A DNA stretch of 64,000 bases, taken from positions 235,916,394-235,980,393 of the forward strand of contig NC_088792.1 of the NCBI RefSeq assembly GCF_011386835.1, in the 5' to 3' direction. A program made the position numbers and the translations under genes. The notes under the pieces were generated by a model. The model searched no databases and was not told the DNA's origin. It was given only the letters and a program-made list of their open reading frames with translations. This DNA comes from Chrysemys picta bellii. Its lineage: Eukaryota > Chordata > Testudines > Emydidae. Each line of letters opens with the position of its first letter. The first letter of the stretch is position 1. Of this stretch, positions 56,401 through 61,274 are shown piece after piece.

Positions 56401-59171
56401 CATTGACAATGTAGGAAATTCAGAGCTTAACACATCTTTGTGCTAATCATTGATTTCATACTGAATTTCACTGTGAATGTAAACTAAATGTAGTAATTGT
56501 AGTGAACATGCAGGGATTCCATACTTGGGGTCTAAACTAGTGGATTCCAATGAAGCATAATCATTGTTGGGCCTATGTCTGGAAATCAATTAAATACATT
56601 GTTTGATTGTTGACTTTTTCTTTTATTTCTTCTTTCTGTTAGCAAATATCAGTCTGCTAATTCCTTCACAGTCTCCAAAGTAACAGGTTAGCATTTATTT
56701 ATATATTATCTTCATCATACATTGGACTGTATTTTGACTGCATATATCTATTAGTTTGTGTTTTATTTCTTCAGTTCAAGCGATCACCTGTGAAACAACA
56801 GTGGAACAGCTATGCCCATTTCAAAAACCAGCCTCACATTGCCCCAGGTAAAAGTCTTGAATCTTTCTGTCATATCAAAGCACAAAGAAATAGTCTTTTT
56901 TGTCAAAGGTGTTGAGCACCCACTATCGTTACCGATGTTAGTGGGAGCTATTGGTACTCAGCACCTTTGAAAATCTGGCCACAAATGTTTTGCTTGTCTT
57001 TCAGTCTCTGGTTTAAGAACATTGTCAGCTAGTAAATACATTCTGAGGAGAGGAGGATCTGTATACTTTTATTTATTTTAAATAAAGGGTCTTTTACACT
57101 TTCTATAGCACATGAGTCTTTTTGCACTTTTGAGAAGTGTGGCCTAGTGGTATTCCATTCTATATTACGGACTTGCAGTGTGCCTTGGGCAATGGACTTC
57201 TGAGCCTCAGTTTACTCCTCTGTAAATAGATATCATGAAAGGGTCTGACACAGCCCTGTGTCTTAGGTGTTGTTTGTTTGGTTGGGTTTTTTTGGAGAAT
57301 AGTAGGTCAGGAAAATATTTATGTTTACAAAGAAATATTAATAGATTGGTAAAGTAGCCCATGGTGAGAATCCTTTTTATAAGACAATTTATAGCTTTCA
57401 GCAAAATGTGTGAGCTGTATATTTGAACTGTGTATTTGAAATCAACATTTTCACTCTTTGAAAGAAGACTGTGCCTCAGTAGTTTGAGAAAGGAAACCTG
57501 TAACAGTTCTTAAAACTGTAGATGAGTCAGAGGTAAATACAGTGTAGCATGATTTACCTGAGATTGGAGATAGCCACAAGAGTAGTTTTATAGCTGTCCT
57601 ACAGTCAATAGAGGAAGCAAACACAAAGCCAGAACTGCTAAGAAAACATCCCCTAATGTAGCATTTGGGACCTTGGACTCATGTGGTGTTTGGCTATAGC
57701 TGCATAGTCTTGCTGGATAAGGTGTAGAAATAAGTAAATGAATGAAATGCAGGAATGGATGGCGCAAATCCCATCCTTATACCCATCTTTCTTCTCTCTT
57801 GTTACTACACAATATAATACATTCTGAAATGAAAAAATAGAAGCCATTTTTAGGAAAACATTTAAAAATAAAATCCTGAAGTCATAGAGTGACAAAGAGA
57901 TCAGTTTTAAAAACTCCAAAGCAAAGTCCGATCCAACACTGTCTGGGTGCCCTGGACACACATCTAAAAAACACAACCCAGCAAGTTACAAGCAGCAATA
58001 AATTGTGGCAACAACACTTCTCCTCCACGGTCTCCCAACCACGCTTCCTATACTAATCACAGGTGACACAGGCATTAATCACAATGGCAAGGTCTGCCTT
58101 CAAGAGGAGAGGCTGTAGCAGAATGGCCAGGCACAGATTGGAGAAAGGTAGTCTTGGTCAGTGTTCCTAGTTGATCATCCAGAAGCAGCTGGGAGTCTAT
58201 CCACAACCCCAAATCACAACCTTTGGTCACAGATGTTGGAGGAACTGATATAACTTCCAGCTTTTGTGCTTCCTTCCTCCAACCCCCACATCACCTCCAT
58301 ATTCTCATGACAAAGTTTCATCCAGCTCACTCTTACCCATGCCCCAGAGGTGCCTAGACACTGGGAAAGGCATTTGTTTGTTCTGTCTGGATTGGATGCA
58401 GTAGAGATGGCTGTCATCAGCACAGTGAAAATAATTTAGCCGGTGTTTTTTTTAACCCACTTTCCTAATGGTCTTGCACGCGCATTGAATAATAAGAGGG
58501 AACCAAGCAGATCCTTGTGGCACTCCAAATAGATATCATAAAGGGGTCTGACACAACTCTGTGTTGTTTCACTGGGGAGGTCTGGGGTTGGAGGATAGTA
58601 GGTCAGGGAAATATTTGTTTACAAAGAAATATTAATAGATTGGTAAAGTAGGGCATGGTGAGTATCTTGTTTATAAGTCAATTTATAGCTTTCAGCAAAA
58701 TGTGTAAGCTGTTTCTTTGAAGCCAACATTTTCACTCATCAAAAGAAGCTTATGTCTCAATATTTTGAGGAAGGAAACCTGTAACGGTTCCTCAGGGCAG
58801 AGGCAGTAGTTGCCCAGCATTGCCCTTTGGGTGTTCTTTGTCAGAAAAGCCCAGAGCTACTGAAGTCCTCCACCACCCACTCTTGCCAGGGACCAGAAGT
58901 GCATCAATAACGCCTATTAGTCCATAGCATCAATGCTAGCTGATAGATCGAATATCATCAGTATGGATACCTTATCTTTATCCATCACTGAATTCATTGA
59001 TTGTCAAATCTTGAAGCCCAGTTTAATGAAATAACATGTGGTATTGTAATATTGTAGTTACATTCTTAAAATGTATGTTTGTGTTCAATTTTCAGAGTGT
59101 ATTGTCCTCGCAACTGTATGCAGGCAAACCCACACTATGCTCGTGTAATTGGAACTCAAATTTATTCTGAT
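14149..59171 (+). CDS. CRISPLD1: CRISPLD1, cysteine-rich secretory protein LCCL domain-containing 1 (3' incomplete)
   Basis: Twelve coding exons (14149-14406, 42774-42892, 43041-43173, 47260-47375, 48080-48180, 50096-50275, 50377-50437, 50561-50627, 51625-51755, 56643-56686, 56775-56847, 59096-59171) join in phase to 453 codons. The order is signal peptide (about 1-23), RGKR site (52-55), CAP/SCP domain (about 62-208), variable linker (about 243-302), LCCL 1 (about 303-400) and the start of LCCL 2 (from about 406). I recognise it from near-identity to mammalian CRISPLD1, including [20 protein letters not shown] proteins of this group are secreted, and LCCL domains are extracellular modules thought to bind lipid or LPS. 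No frameshift or stop is present. The final exon(s), encoding the rest of LCCL 2, lie beyond the window, because no matching AG-flanked exon occurs after 59,171. Confidence 0.96.
14774..14796. repeat. Poly-T tract
   Basis: Uninterrupted run of T, read directly. It lies just before the hAT element at 14,825. Confidence 0.9.
14825..15510. mobile_element. Non-autonomous hAT element (TAGGGCCCTACC ends)
   Basis: Ends TAGGGCCCTACCAAAT and ATTTGGTAGGGCCCTA-like form terminal inverted repeats. The flanks ATTATGAC (14,817-14,824) and TTTATGAT (15,511-15,518) are an 8-bp duplication with two changes. The interior is GC-rich with the repeated phrase AGAGCTGGGC and its complement, and has no transposase. 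Confidence 0.82.
16317..16965. repeat. Purine-rich degenerate tandem repeat
   Basis: About 650 bases of G/A-rich DNA built from variants of GGACTGGGACT, GGAACTGGGACTTG and CAAGAAGACTGAGACTAGGA. The open frames on the opposite strand are pyrimidine-biased artefacts of this composition. Confidence 0.6.
16968..17058. mobile_element. Small foldback element
   Basis: Terminal inverted repeats GCTTTGGAGC (16,968-16,977) and GCTCCAAAGC (17,049-17,058) enclose a GGAGC/GCTCC-rich interior that pairs with itself. No clear target duplication is seen. Confidence 0.5.
17528..17733 (+). mobile_element. Family 1 retroposon, long form, 13-bp target duplication
   Basis: Flanked by a perfect 13-bp duplication TATAATTAAGGTT (17,515-17,527 and 17,734-17,746). 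It carries about 85 bases upstream of the hammerhead-like segment (ACTCCCTTCTCTTCATGTG...), which shorter copies lack, then the common tail GTTAGTCTTTAAGGTGCCAC...AGACTAACACAGCTACCCC. It lies in the sense orientation of CRISPLD1. Confidence 0.85.
17613..17650 (+). ncRNA. Hammerhead-like motif, core broken
   Basis: GCAT (17,613-17,616) and ATGC (17,647-17,650) pair as stem I. GAA (17,639-17,641), AGCT and T are intact. The left core reads CTGAAGTGGGG, so three bases including the conserved G8-A9 are missing. This copy should be inactive. Confidence 0.5.
17876..18005 (-). mobile_element. CR1 LINE 3' tail fragment
   Basis: Begins ATTCATAGATCAGGCCAGAAGGGACCA-like, the CR1 3' end in reverse orientation, and continues with CCTGTGTAATAC and AGAAAAAACATC segments shared with the copy at 10,020. 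Confidence 0.7.
18110..18535 (+). mobile_element. MIR-like SINE, split
   Basis: Left part has GTGGTTAGGGCAGTTGAATAC and TGTGTGATTCTGAGCAAGGCA. Right part (from about 18,455) has TGCCTCAGTTCCCCATCTGTACAA, the MIR 3' half. The middle (about 18,230-18,450) is unrelated inserted or diverged sequence. Confidence 0.6.
18638..18989. mobile_element. Non-autonomous hAT element (CAGGACCGTCC ends)
   Basis: Perfect 8-bp duplication GTGATGAG (18,630-18,637 and 18,990-18,997). The ends CAGGACCGTCCCTAGG and CAGGATGGCTCTG are the two sides of a weak terminal inverted repeat. The interior is C-rich, and the long minus-strand frame over it is not a gene. Confidence 0.85.
20112..20816 (+). mobile_element. Solo LTR, 705 bp, 5-bp target duplication
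   Basis: Begins TGTAGCAGGG and ends GTGTTACA (TG...CA). Flanked by CTGGC (20,107-20,111 and 20,817-20,821). A TATAAAG box lies at 20,239-20,245, followed by a TCACTCACTC stretch, the position expected for the start of transcription. It is in the same orientation as CRISPLD1. No internal coding region is left. Confidence 0.85.
21055..23050. mobile_element. DNA element with GAATTCTG-type inverted ends, split by a LINE
   Basis: The left end reads CCCCTGTGAGAATTTTGTGCC. The complement of the right end reads CTCCTGGGGGGAATTCTGTGCC. The candidate 8-bp flanks ACTATAAT (21,047-21,054) and ACTGTAAT (23,051-23,058) differ at one base. The LINE at about 21,540-22,965 interrupts it. Boundaries are good to a base or two. 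Confidence 0.65.
21540..22965 (+). mobile_element. RTE-like LINE reverse-transcriptase fragment, decayed
   Basis: Split over several + frames: [20 protein letters not shown], then [19 protein letters not shown] (motif A), VGVRQGC (motif B), RFTDDIDGL (the catalytic FADD box with A changed to T), [22 protein letters not shown], and [20 protein letters not shown] near the C-terminus. I recognise this as the endonuclease-reverse transcriptase LINE family placed in the RTE group. Frameshifts, stops and a G tract (about 22,152-22,168) show it is dead. The 5' endonuclease part is missing. Confidence 0.75.
23059..23985. other. Intron 2 sequence, nothing recognised
   Basis: No exon or repeat boundary identified. 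The sequence is AT-rich, with CpG-poor open frames that match nothing I know. Confidence 0.45.
23986..24934 (-). mobile_element. LTR-like element with repeated start (possible LTR-LTR junction)
   Basis: A 36-base segment of the form GGGGCAG(T/C)GGGGAGCCA...CTCACTAC occurs at 24,017-24,052 and again at 24,899-24,934, about 882 bases apart. On the minus strand a TATAAAAC box (complement 24,806-24,813) lies about 120 bases inside one end, as in an LTR promoter. The layout fits one full LTR followed by the first 60-70 bases of a second. Ends and family are uncertain. Confidence 0.5.
24936..25222 (-). mobile_element. Truncated DNA element (AGGGTTGCCAAC end)
   Basis: The right end, read on the minus strand, is TAGGGTTGCCAACTTTCTGG followed by GC-rich and GAGCGAGCGAGGG-complement sequence, a common turtle non-autonomous DNA element. 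The other end is cut off at the LTR-like block. Confidence 0.5.
26524..26831. mobile_element. Non-autonomous DNA element (GGTATGTCTATACTAC end)
   Basis: The same family as 52,290-52,559: both contain TTCACGTAGCTGAAGTTGCG-like palindromic text, CGATTTA and TCGACTCCTGTACTC. Target duplications are no longer recognisable here, so the boundaries are approximate. Confidence 0.65.
29104..29520 (+). mobile_element. MIR-like SINE, split by an old insert
   Basis: Left part reads GGTTATGTAATGGTTGGAGCAG and TCACTATCTGTGTGGCCTTAAG. Right part (from about 29,378) reads TACTCCTCTGTATT...GTAAAGTGCTTTGAGATC. Between them (about 29,250-29,375) is CTGATTTTCAGAGGTACTGAGCACC, a different old palindromic element. 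Confidence 0.65.
29946..30133. mobile_element. TA-flanked MITE (Tigger/pogo-like), copy 1
   Basis: Inserted after TA (29,944-29,945) in the CR1; the right flank is GA, a mutated TA. The ends CATCTCTACCTCGATATAAC and the complement CACCTCTACCCCCATATAAC are inverted repeats. The interior has more ATATCG/CGTTATA motifs. A TA target and these ends suggest Tc1/mariner (pogo/Tigger) mobilisation. Confidence 0.8.
30242..30423. mobile_element. TA-flanked MITE (Tigger/pogo-like), copy 2, opposite orientation
   Basis: Flanked by TA (30,240-30,241 and 30,424-30,425). The ends CACGTCTACC and the complement CGCCTCTACCCCGATATAAC match copy 1. Its body (CAGCGCTCCGGTGGATCAAA, then CGCGGTTTCACCTATAACGC) is the reverse complement of copy 1. 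A GATA/TATC microsatellite has replaced or expanded in its left arm (30,257-30,300). Confidence 0.85.
30257..30300. repeat. GATA/TATC microsatellite inside a MITE
   Basis: Imperfect GATA, GAGA and TATC units, self-complementary at the centre (ATAGATATATCTATC). Confidence 0.85.
31839..32015. mobile_element. Small hAT element (CAGTGCTTAAT ends)
   Basis: Terminal inverted repeats CAGTGCTTAATGTG and CAAATTAAGCACTG. Flanks GATGCCCT (31,831-31,838) and GCTGCCCT (32,016-32,023) are an 8-bp duplication with one change. Confidence 0.85.
32962..33235. mobile_element. Foldback DNA element
   Basis: The left arm GAATTAACTAAAAGTGTGAATTTGAAG (from 33,002) pairs over a long range with the right arm CTTCACATTCACACCTTTAGTTAATTT (to about 33,217). 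The outer left end GGCTTGTCTACAGGGG resembles the other GTCTACAC-type turtle elements. The right end is not sharp. Confidence 0.6.
33731..34438 (-). mobile_element. CR1 LINE, 5'-truncated, long open frame
   Basis: The 3' end ATTCATAGATTCTAGGACTGGAAGGGATCTC-like starts at 33,731. The minus strand keeps one frame open from 34,438 to 33,839 (199 codons) covering the C-terminal part of the reverse transcriptase protein: [59 protein letters not shown]. It is the youngest-looking CR1 here. Its length of about 0.7 kb is a usual 5' truncation. Confidence 0.92.
35341..37129. other. Intron 2 segment, possible old LTR, not resolved
   Basis: The interval 35,766-36,360 starts TGTGACAAGATG and contains CTGATTGGTCC and AATAAAGATCTG, features one could expect in an LTR. 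I find no matching terminal CA and flank duplication. No gene-like reading frame is seen. Confidence 0.3.
39955..40347 (+). mobile_element. LINE 3' fragment (RTE-like), C-terminal zinc-finger end
   Basis: The + frame reads [19 protein letters not shown] and NSWERIIQD. After frame changes it reads [18 protein letters not shown], the CxxC...H finger that closes many RTE-group LINE proteins. It ends in a GATGATGATG run (about 40,332-40,345), a typical short-repeat LINE terminus. Confidence 0.65.
40833..41493. mobile_element. Non-autonomous hAT with GC-rich minisatellite interior
   Basis: Perfect 8-bp duplication AAACTGCT (40,825-40,832 and 41,494-41,501). Terminal inverted repeats start TAGGGTTACCATA on both sides. 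Coordinates 40,940-41,260 hold a GC-rich degenerate tandem repeat of GGCCGGCGGTGCCGGGCGGCC type. Long overlapping frames on both strands are composition artefacts. Confidence 0.9.
41829..41944. mobile_element. Family 1 retroposon with perfect inverted arm
   Basis: Flanked by a perfect 12-bp duplication AGAGAAAAGGTG (41,817-41,828 and 41,945-41,956). It starts with the common tail (ATCAGGGGGTAGCCGTGTTA, minus orientation). Arms 41,876-41,908 and 41,912-41,944 then form an exact 33-bp inverted repeat around a 3-base spacer. The hammerhead-like head is absent. Confidence 0.88.
42774..42892 (+). CDS. CRISPLD1: CRISPLD1 coding exon 3 (CAP domain)
   Basis: Codons 87-126 (last codon split, phase 2). 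Acceptor CTTGAACTGTAG, donor GTAGTT. It encodes [23 protein letters not shown] and [11 protein letters not shown], the second helix and GQN motif of CAP domains. The first residue is Val where I recall Thr in mammals. Confidence 0.95.
43041..43173 (+). CDS. CRISPLD1: CRISPLD1 coding exon 4 (CAP domain)
   Basis: Codons 126-170, ending in phase 0. Acceptor TTTTTTGTAG, donor GTATGT. It encodes [19 protein letters not shown], then a Cys-rich [14 protein letters not shown] and the start of the CAP1 signature, HYTQ (167-170). Confidence 0.96.
44282..45021. mobile_element. Non-autonomous hAT element (GGGGTGGGCAAACTTT end)
   Basis: Perfect 8-bp duplication TTCTAAGT (44,274-44,281 and 45,022-45,029). 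The ends CGGGGGTGGGCAAACTTT and the complement CAAGGGTGGGGAAAACTG are inverted repeats. The interior is C-rich on the left (CCCCTGCCCCATCCAACC units) and GC-rich on the right, with no transposase. Confidence 0.88.
45752..45950 (-). mobile_element. tRNA-derived SINE with CR1 tail (tortoise Pol III/SINE type)
   Basis: On the minus strand the head has an A box TAGCTCAGTGG (complement 45,916-45,926) and a B box GTTCAATCC (complement 45,873-45,881), spaced as in a tRNA gene. The head is followed by CTTGAGGGGGCCATTTAGGG and a CR1 3' end finishing TTCTATGATTCTATG. A tRNA head fused to the CR1 end explains mobilisation by CR1. This family is a chelonian marker. A poly-T/A stretch lies at about 45,952-45,965. 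Confidence 0.9.
46025..46145 (-). mobile_element. CR1 LINE 3' tail fragment
   Basis: AGCTCATAGAACTGGAAGGGACC and GTCATCGAGACCAGTCCCCTG are the CR1 3' tail in reverse orientation. The right part blends into unrelated sequence. Confidence 0.7.
46303..46333. repeat. (TG)n run followed by poly-G
   Basis: TG dinucleotide run ending in about 11 G, read directly. Confidence 0.95.
46813..46858 (-). mobile_element. Family 1 retroposon, tail scrap
   Basis: Only the terminal AGTATCAGAGGGGTAGCC...GATCTGTAAAAAGCAACA segment is present. A short TCACA flanks both sides. Confidence 0.65.
47260..47375 (+). CDS. CRISPLD1: CRISPLD1 coding exon 5 (CAP signatures)
   Basis: Codons 171-209 (last split, phase 2). 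Acceptor GTCATCTAG, donor GTAAGT. It starts [16 protein letters not shown], completing CAP1, and ends with the CAP2 signature YLVCNYSP (201-208). Both defining CAP motifs are intact. Confidence 0.96.
48080..48180 (+). CDS. CRISPLD1: CRISPLD1 coding exon 6 (end of CAP domain, Cys-rich)
   Basis: Codons 209-243 (phase 1 at the end). Acceptor TTTTTAAG, donor GTATGT. It encodes [20 protein letters not shown] and [12 protein letters not shown], the Cys-rich segment after the CAP domain. The acceptor AG is followed by GGG, and the AG at 48,078-48,079 is the only one that keeps the frame. Confidence 0.95.
48449..49202. mobile_element. Non-autonomous hAT with a second hAT nested inside
   Basis: Perfect 8-bp duplication CTGATGAG (48,441-48,448 and 49,203-49,210). 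Ends TAAGGCTAAGATTT and the complement TAAGGCTACGATTT. It is interrupted by the element at 48,519-48,642. The interior is GC-rich with repeats of CACGGCCC, CAGCTGCAG and GCACAGCCC. Confidence 0.9.
48519..48642. mobile_element. Nested hAT MITE with flipped left end
   Basis: Perfect 8-bp duplication CTACAAAT (48,511-48,518 and 48,643-48,650). The right end GGACATCTGGTCACCCTA is normal. The first 22 bases read TAGTTGCTATCTGGTCACCC plus TA, the reverse complement of the expected TAGGGTGACCAGATAGCAAC start, so the left terminus appears inverted in place. Confidence 0.88.
49211..50095 (+). other. CRISPLD1: Intron 6, right part
   Basis: AT-rich; contains one old palindromic relic (about 49,520-49,640). 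It ends at the exon 7 acceptor ACTAAAACAG. Nothing else recognised. Confidence 0.6.
50096..50275 (+). CDS. CRISPLD1: CRISPLD1 coding exon 7 (variable linker)
   Basis: Codons 243-303 (phase 1 both sides). Acceptor ACTAAAACAG, donor GTAAGG. It encodes [20 protein letters not shown], then a Gln/Ser/Arg-rich stretch ([20 protein letters not shown]) and NEVISTQQM. It has low complexity and is probably disordered. From memory the mammalian linker is several residues shorter, so this is the least conserved part. Confidence 0.92.
50377..50437 (+). CDS. CRISPLD1: CRISPLD1 coding exon 8 (LCCL 1 start)
   Basis: Codons 303-323 (phase 2 at the end). Acceptor TTATTTAG, donor GTATGA. It encodes [19 protein letters not shown], the first cysteines of LCCL domain 1 (C308, C316, C321). 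Confidence 0.94.
50561..50627 (+). CDS. CRISPLD1: CRISPLD1 coding exon 9 (LCCL 1)
   Basis: Codons 323-345, ending in phase 0. Acceptor AAATCTCTAG, donor GTAAAT. It encodes [20 protein letters not shown], the CPxxC core of the LCCL fold (C326, C330). Confidence 0.94.
51625..51755 (+). CDS. CRISPLD1: CRISPLD1 coding exon 10 (LCCL 1 core)
   Basis: Codons 346-389 (phase 2 at the end). Acceptor CTATTTTTTAG, donor GTAAGT. It encodes [12 protein letters not shown], the LCCL signature with C350, then [15 protein letters not shown] and [10 protein letters not shown]. Confidence 0.96.
52071..52176 (+). mobile_element. Short retroposon, family 2 (hammerhead-like head)
   Basis: AGAC (52,071-52,074) and GTCT (52,106-52,109) pair as stem I around CTGAAGA (52,075-52,081). 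AGCT and T follow at 52,101-52,105. The rest is TCTTACCAACAGAAGTTGG, CCAATAAAAGATATTAACTC and a TCTTGTCTCTC end. Here stem II is damaged and the GAA has lost its G, so the motif is degenerate. It lies in the sense orientation of the gene. Confidence 0.65.
52290..52559. mobile_element. Non-autonomous hAT element (GGC...GTCTATGCTACA end)
   Basis: Perfect 8-bp duplication TGAGTTAA (52,282-52,289 and 52,560-52,567). The ends GGCAGGTCTATGCTAC and the complement GGCTATGTCTACACTAC are inverted repeats. The interior palindrome TCCAGCTACGTTATTCACGT is shared with 26,524-26,831. Confidence 0.9.
52730..53765 (-). mobile_element. LTR-like element (endogenous retrovirus type)
   Basis: On the minus strand the right side starts TGTAGCCCTACAGGGCTAGCC with a TTATATAGC box nearby. 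The left side has the AATAAAAG poly-A signal (complement 52,814-52,821) followed by about 85 bases, the R-U5 layout of an LTR. I found no clean flank duplication, so the ends are approximate. No coding remnants. Confidence 0.5.
55329..55467. mobile_element. Foldback element with long arms
   Basis: The left arm CCAAAAATAGAAGTGTAGCTG...GGGGC (55,329-55,373) pairs with the right arm GCCCC...CAGCTACACTTCTATTTTT (about 55,413-55,466). It has a small bulge (CACTTCCACCACTA against TGGCAGCAGG). Confidence 0.75.
56643..56686 (+). CDS. CRISPLD1: CRISPLD1 coding exon 11 (LCCL 1 end)
   Basis: Codons 389-404 (phase 1 at the end). Acceptor TTTCTGTTAG, donor GTTAGC. This 44-base micro-exon encodes [14 protein letters not shown], the end of LCCL 1. 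Confidence 0.93.
56775..56847 (+). CDS. CRISPLD1: CRISPLD1 coding exon 12 (LCCL 2 start)
   Basis: Codons 404-428 (phase 2 at the end). Acceptor TTATTTCTTCAG, donor GTAAAA. It encodes [19 protein letters not shown] and ASHCP, the first cysteines (C409, C417, C426) of LCCL domain 2. Confidence 0.95.
57138..57235 (+). mobile_element. MIR-like SINE
   Basis: GTGTGGCCTAGTGGTATTCC, GTGCCTTGGGCAATGGACTT and GCCTCAGTTTACTCCTCTGT are the ordered MIR landmarks. Confidence 0.7.
57224..57510 (+). repeat. Local direct repeat, copy A
   Basis: Collinear with 58,527-58,792. A 34-base block (57,324-57,357) is identical to 58,618-58,651. The segments ATAGCTTTCAGCAAAATGTG and GGAAACCTGTAAC also match, with small indels and a T-rich difference near 57,270-57,295. 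Confidence 0.85.
58527..58792 (+). repeat. Local direct repeat, copy B
   Basis: Second copy, about 1.3 kb downstream in the same orientation. It starts at AAATAGATATCATAAAGGGG and ends at GTAACGGTTCCT. Confidence 0.85.
59096..59171 (+). CDS. CRISPLD1: CRISPLD1 coding exon 13 (LCCL 2)
   Basis: Codons 428-453, ending in phase 0. Acceptor TCAATTTTCAG, donor GTAAGT. It encodes [19 protein letters not shown] and TQIYSD. The next exon should begin with the SSICRAAVHAG-type LCCL signature, which is not found before 64,000. Reading through the donor gives an unrelated tail, so the donor is real. Confidence 0.95.
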
Positions 59172-59405
59172 GTAAGTAGCATGATTTATTCAAGCATATT
59201 CATAAATGTGGATGATGAAACAATGGAATATACAATGAGAGGATATTGTATAGTGGACAGTTCAGGCCTGATCCTATGTACCTCATGCACTCAAAGACCG
59301 AAGTTTTCAAACTTGGATGCCTAATGTTAGGCATGTTTACTGGCCTGATTTGAGCACACACAGCTCCCACAGAATTCAGTGGTACTCAGCTCCTCTAAAA
59401 ATCAG

Positions 59406-59611
59406 TGCCTTGCATGGTGTCAAGTATCAGGGGGTAGCCGTGTTAGTCTGTATTTACAAAAACAACAAGGGTCTGGTGGCACCTTAAAGACTAACAGATT
59501 TATTTGGGCATAAGCTTTCGTGAGTAAAAACCTCACTTCTTCGGATGCATCCAGGTGCCACCAGACTCCTTTAAGGTGCTTTAAGGTGCCACCAGACTCC
59601 TTGTTGTTTTT
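59406..59611 (-). mobile_element. Family 1 retroposon with inverted tail duplication
   Basis: Flanked by a perfect 11-bp duplication CTAAAAATCAG (59,395-59,405 and 59,612-59,622). A full minus-strand unit, including the hammerhead-like segment, is followed on its right by GGTGCCACCAGACTCCTT pieces in the opposite orientation. One of these is a partial tandem repeat (TTTAAGGTGC twice). Confidence 0.85.
59508..59548 (-). ncRNA. Hammerhead-like motif, one core change
   Basis: Minus strand: GCAT (59,548-59,545), CCGAAGA (59,544-59,538), A, stem II GTGAG/CTCAC (perfect), GAA (59,519-59,517), AGCT, T, ATGC (59,511-59,508). Stems I and II pair fully, but the second core base is C instead of T, which should abolish cleavage. 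Confidence 0.5.
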
Positions 59612-60764
59612 CTAAAAATCAGGACAGTTACTTGGTGCCTAAGTATAGATTTACATGCCTTACTATAGGCACCCAAACTTGAAAATTTTGGTCAAAATTG
59701 CCACTGACTTGTATGACATGAGCAATGAATGAAGGGTTAGACCCTTAATGACCCTTTCCAGATACAAACATATTTTCTAGACTCCAGTGAAACAAAATAC
59801 CATGTTATTCTAAAAATAAATATACATAATCCAATTATTTTGGACATATCTCAGTTATGTACAGTCACATATTTGTAGCAGTCTTCAAAATTATAAATAA
59901 GACTTTCTGATGGAAAGCAAAAGAATACCATAAAGCTATTTTTGGAAATCTGAAACTGAAATCTATTTCTCTGTCATCTCTTTTTCTCCAGTGGGAGTAC
60001 AGTACCCATTGGAGAATGGCCCCTGAATACTGAGATGCTGACAGTTATTCATGTTTAATTCTTTTTAAAGAATGTTTGAAGCATGTTTTCAAACATACAG
60101 CATGAAAGTCATCCCCTAGCTCCCCCCCACTCTCTCTCTCTCTCTCACATACATATATGCTTGGCGTGGGTGGAGTTCATCCATCAGAAGCAGAGCACAG
60201 CTCCATTTCCCCTTTTTGAATACTATTTAGCCCTTGTCACTATAGGGTTCCTGGTCACAAAATCTGTATATGGTGACTGCTCTTCCAATCCCCCCAAAAG
60301 CTCTCCTGATGGCAGAGCTGGAACTGGCACAGATCCCACTCCTCTCTGTTCACAATGTGCTTATATGGCTGTACCCCCTGCACTCGTATACGTTCCCCTT
60401 GGGGGTTCATATTGTTTCTCACTGGGCTCATGAGAGGGCTGAGGTGAGGATCTCTCCTACTTTGTGTGGAAAGGGGGATTGGATTTCTCTATGATACTTT
60501 TCCTCCTGGACCTAGTGATGGGATCTCTGAATGGGCTAAGGCCCACACAGTGAATGGACTAGGGGTTGAATCAGAGGATGGGGACACACATGATCCTCCC
60601 TCTGGTCCTGCAGAAAATAGTCAAAAAAGTTAGTTCAGACACGAGACTGTGTTTTCTCCTGATTCTTCGCAGTGTCACTTGGTGCCACCTTGGCACAGAG
60701 GGTTCTCTGGTAATGCAACTCTGTTTGAGCCATGATTATTCAATCTTTATATTATGGGAGAGCC

Positions 60765-60880
60765 CAAGGTCCCCAGGTAGAGCCCAAGGTCCCTAAGCAG
60801 GACCACATTGTGCTGGGTGCTGTACAAACATGGAAAAGAAACAGTTTTTGCCCTGAAGTGCTTACAGTCTAAGATACAGA
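60765..60880. repeat. Old dispersed repeat
   Basis: GACCACATTGTGCTGGGTGC, TGTACAAACATGGAAAAG and TTGCCCTGAAGTGCTTACAG are also seen in diverged form at 3640-3800. Known as a widespread amniote repeat; I cannot name the family with certainty. Confidence 0.55.
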
Positions 60881-61274
60881 CAATGGATAGGGCCAGAGCA
60901 TACAACATGCAAACAAATGGACCTGGTGAAGACTGGCCTGGCTTTATTATACACATGTATAGTATTTTTTTTAATTGAGATTAGAGGTACTGAAAAATGG
61001 TGTAGGGAAGGGAAGACCCATGATGACAAGCAGTCAGCAGAGCTGCAAGGAACCAGTATGGGTGCAGGCCCATCCACAAGATCAACTGTGTTTTGGAGTA
61101 GTATTACTATGGAGGCAAATACCACTGATTGGACAATGGAAGGGGATCTCCTCAAGGAAATCTTCATGGGAAATCTAAAAGTCCCCTTCCATGGATTTGA
61201 ATACGAGGGAAAATCTGGGCCGAGGATATTGGATAGAGAACTTTTGTGGCATGAATGTCACTTAAAAAGAATTG

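Larger units (their letters stand above)
51756..56642 (+). other. CRISPLD1: CRISPLD1 intron 10
   Basis: Runs from GTAAGT to TTCTGTTAG. It contains the retroposon at 52,071, the hAT at 52,290, an LTR-like block at 52,730-53,765 and a foldback at 55,329. The intervals 53,766-55,328 and 55,468-56,642 show no recognised element. Confidence 0.85.
56848..59095 (+). other. CRISPLD1: CRISPLD1 intron 12
   Basis: Contains a MIR-like SINE (57,138-57,235) and two direct copies of a 270-290 base segment (57,224 and 58,527). Between the copies is a stretch (about 57,860-58,526) that may be a LINE 3' remnant (CACAGATGTTGGAGG, then CCTTGTGGCACTCC) but which I could not assign. Confidence 0.7.

Noticed and set aside
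59172..59324. Reading frame continuing past exon 13 (VSSMIYSSIF...)
   Set aside because: It runs through a consensus donor GTAAGT into non-conserved sequence. LCCL 2 should instead continue with an SSICRAA-type segment.
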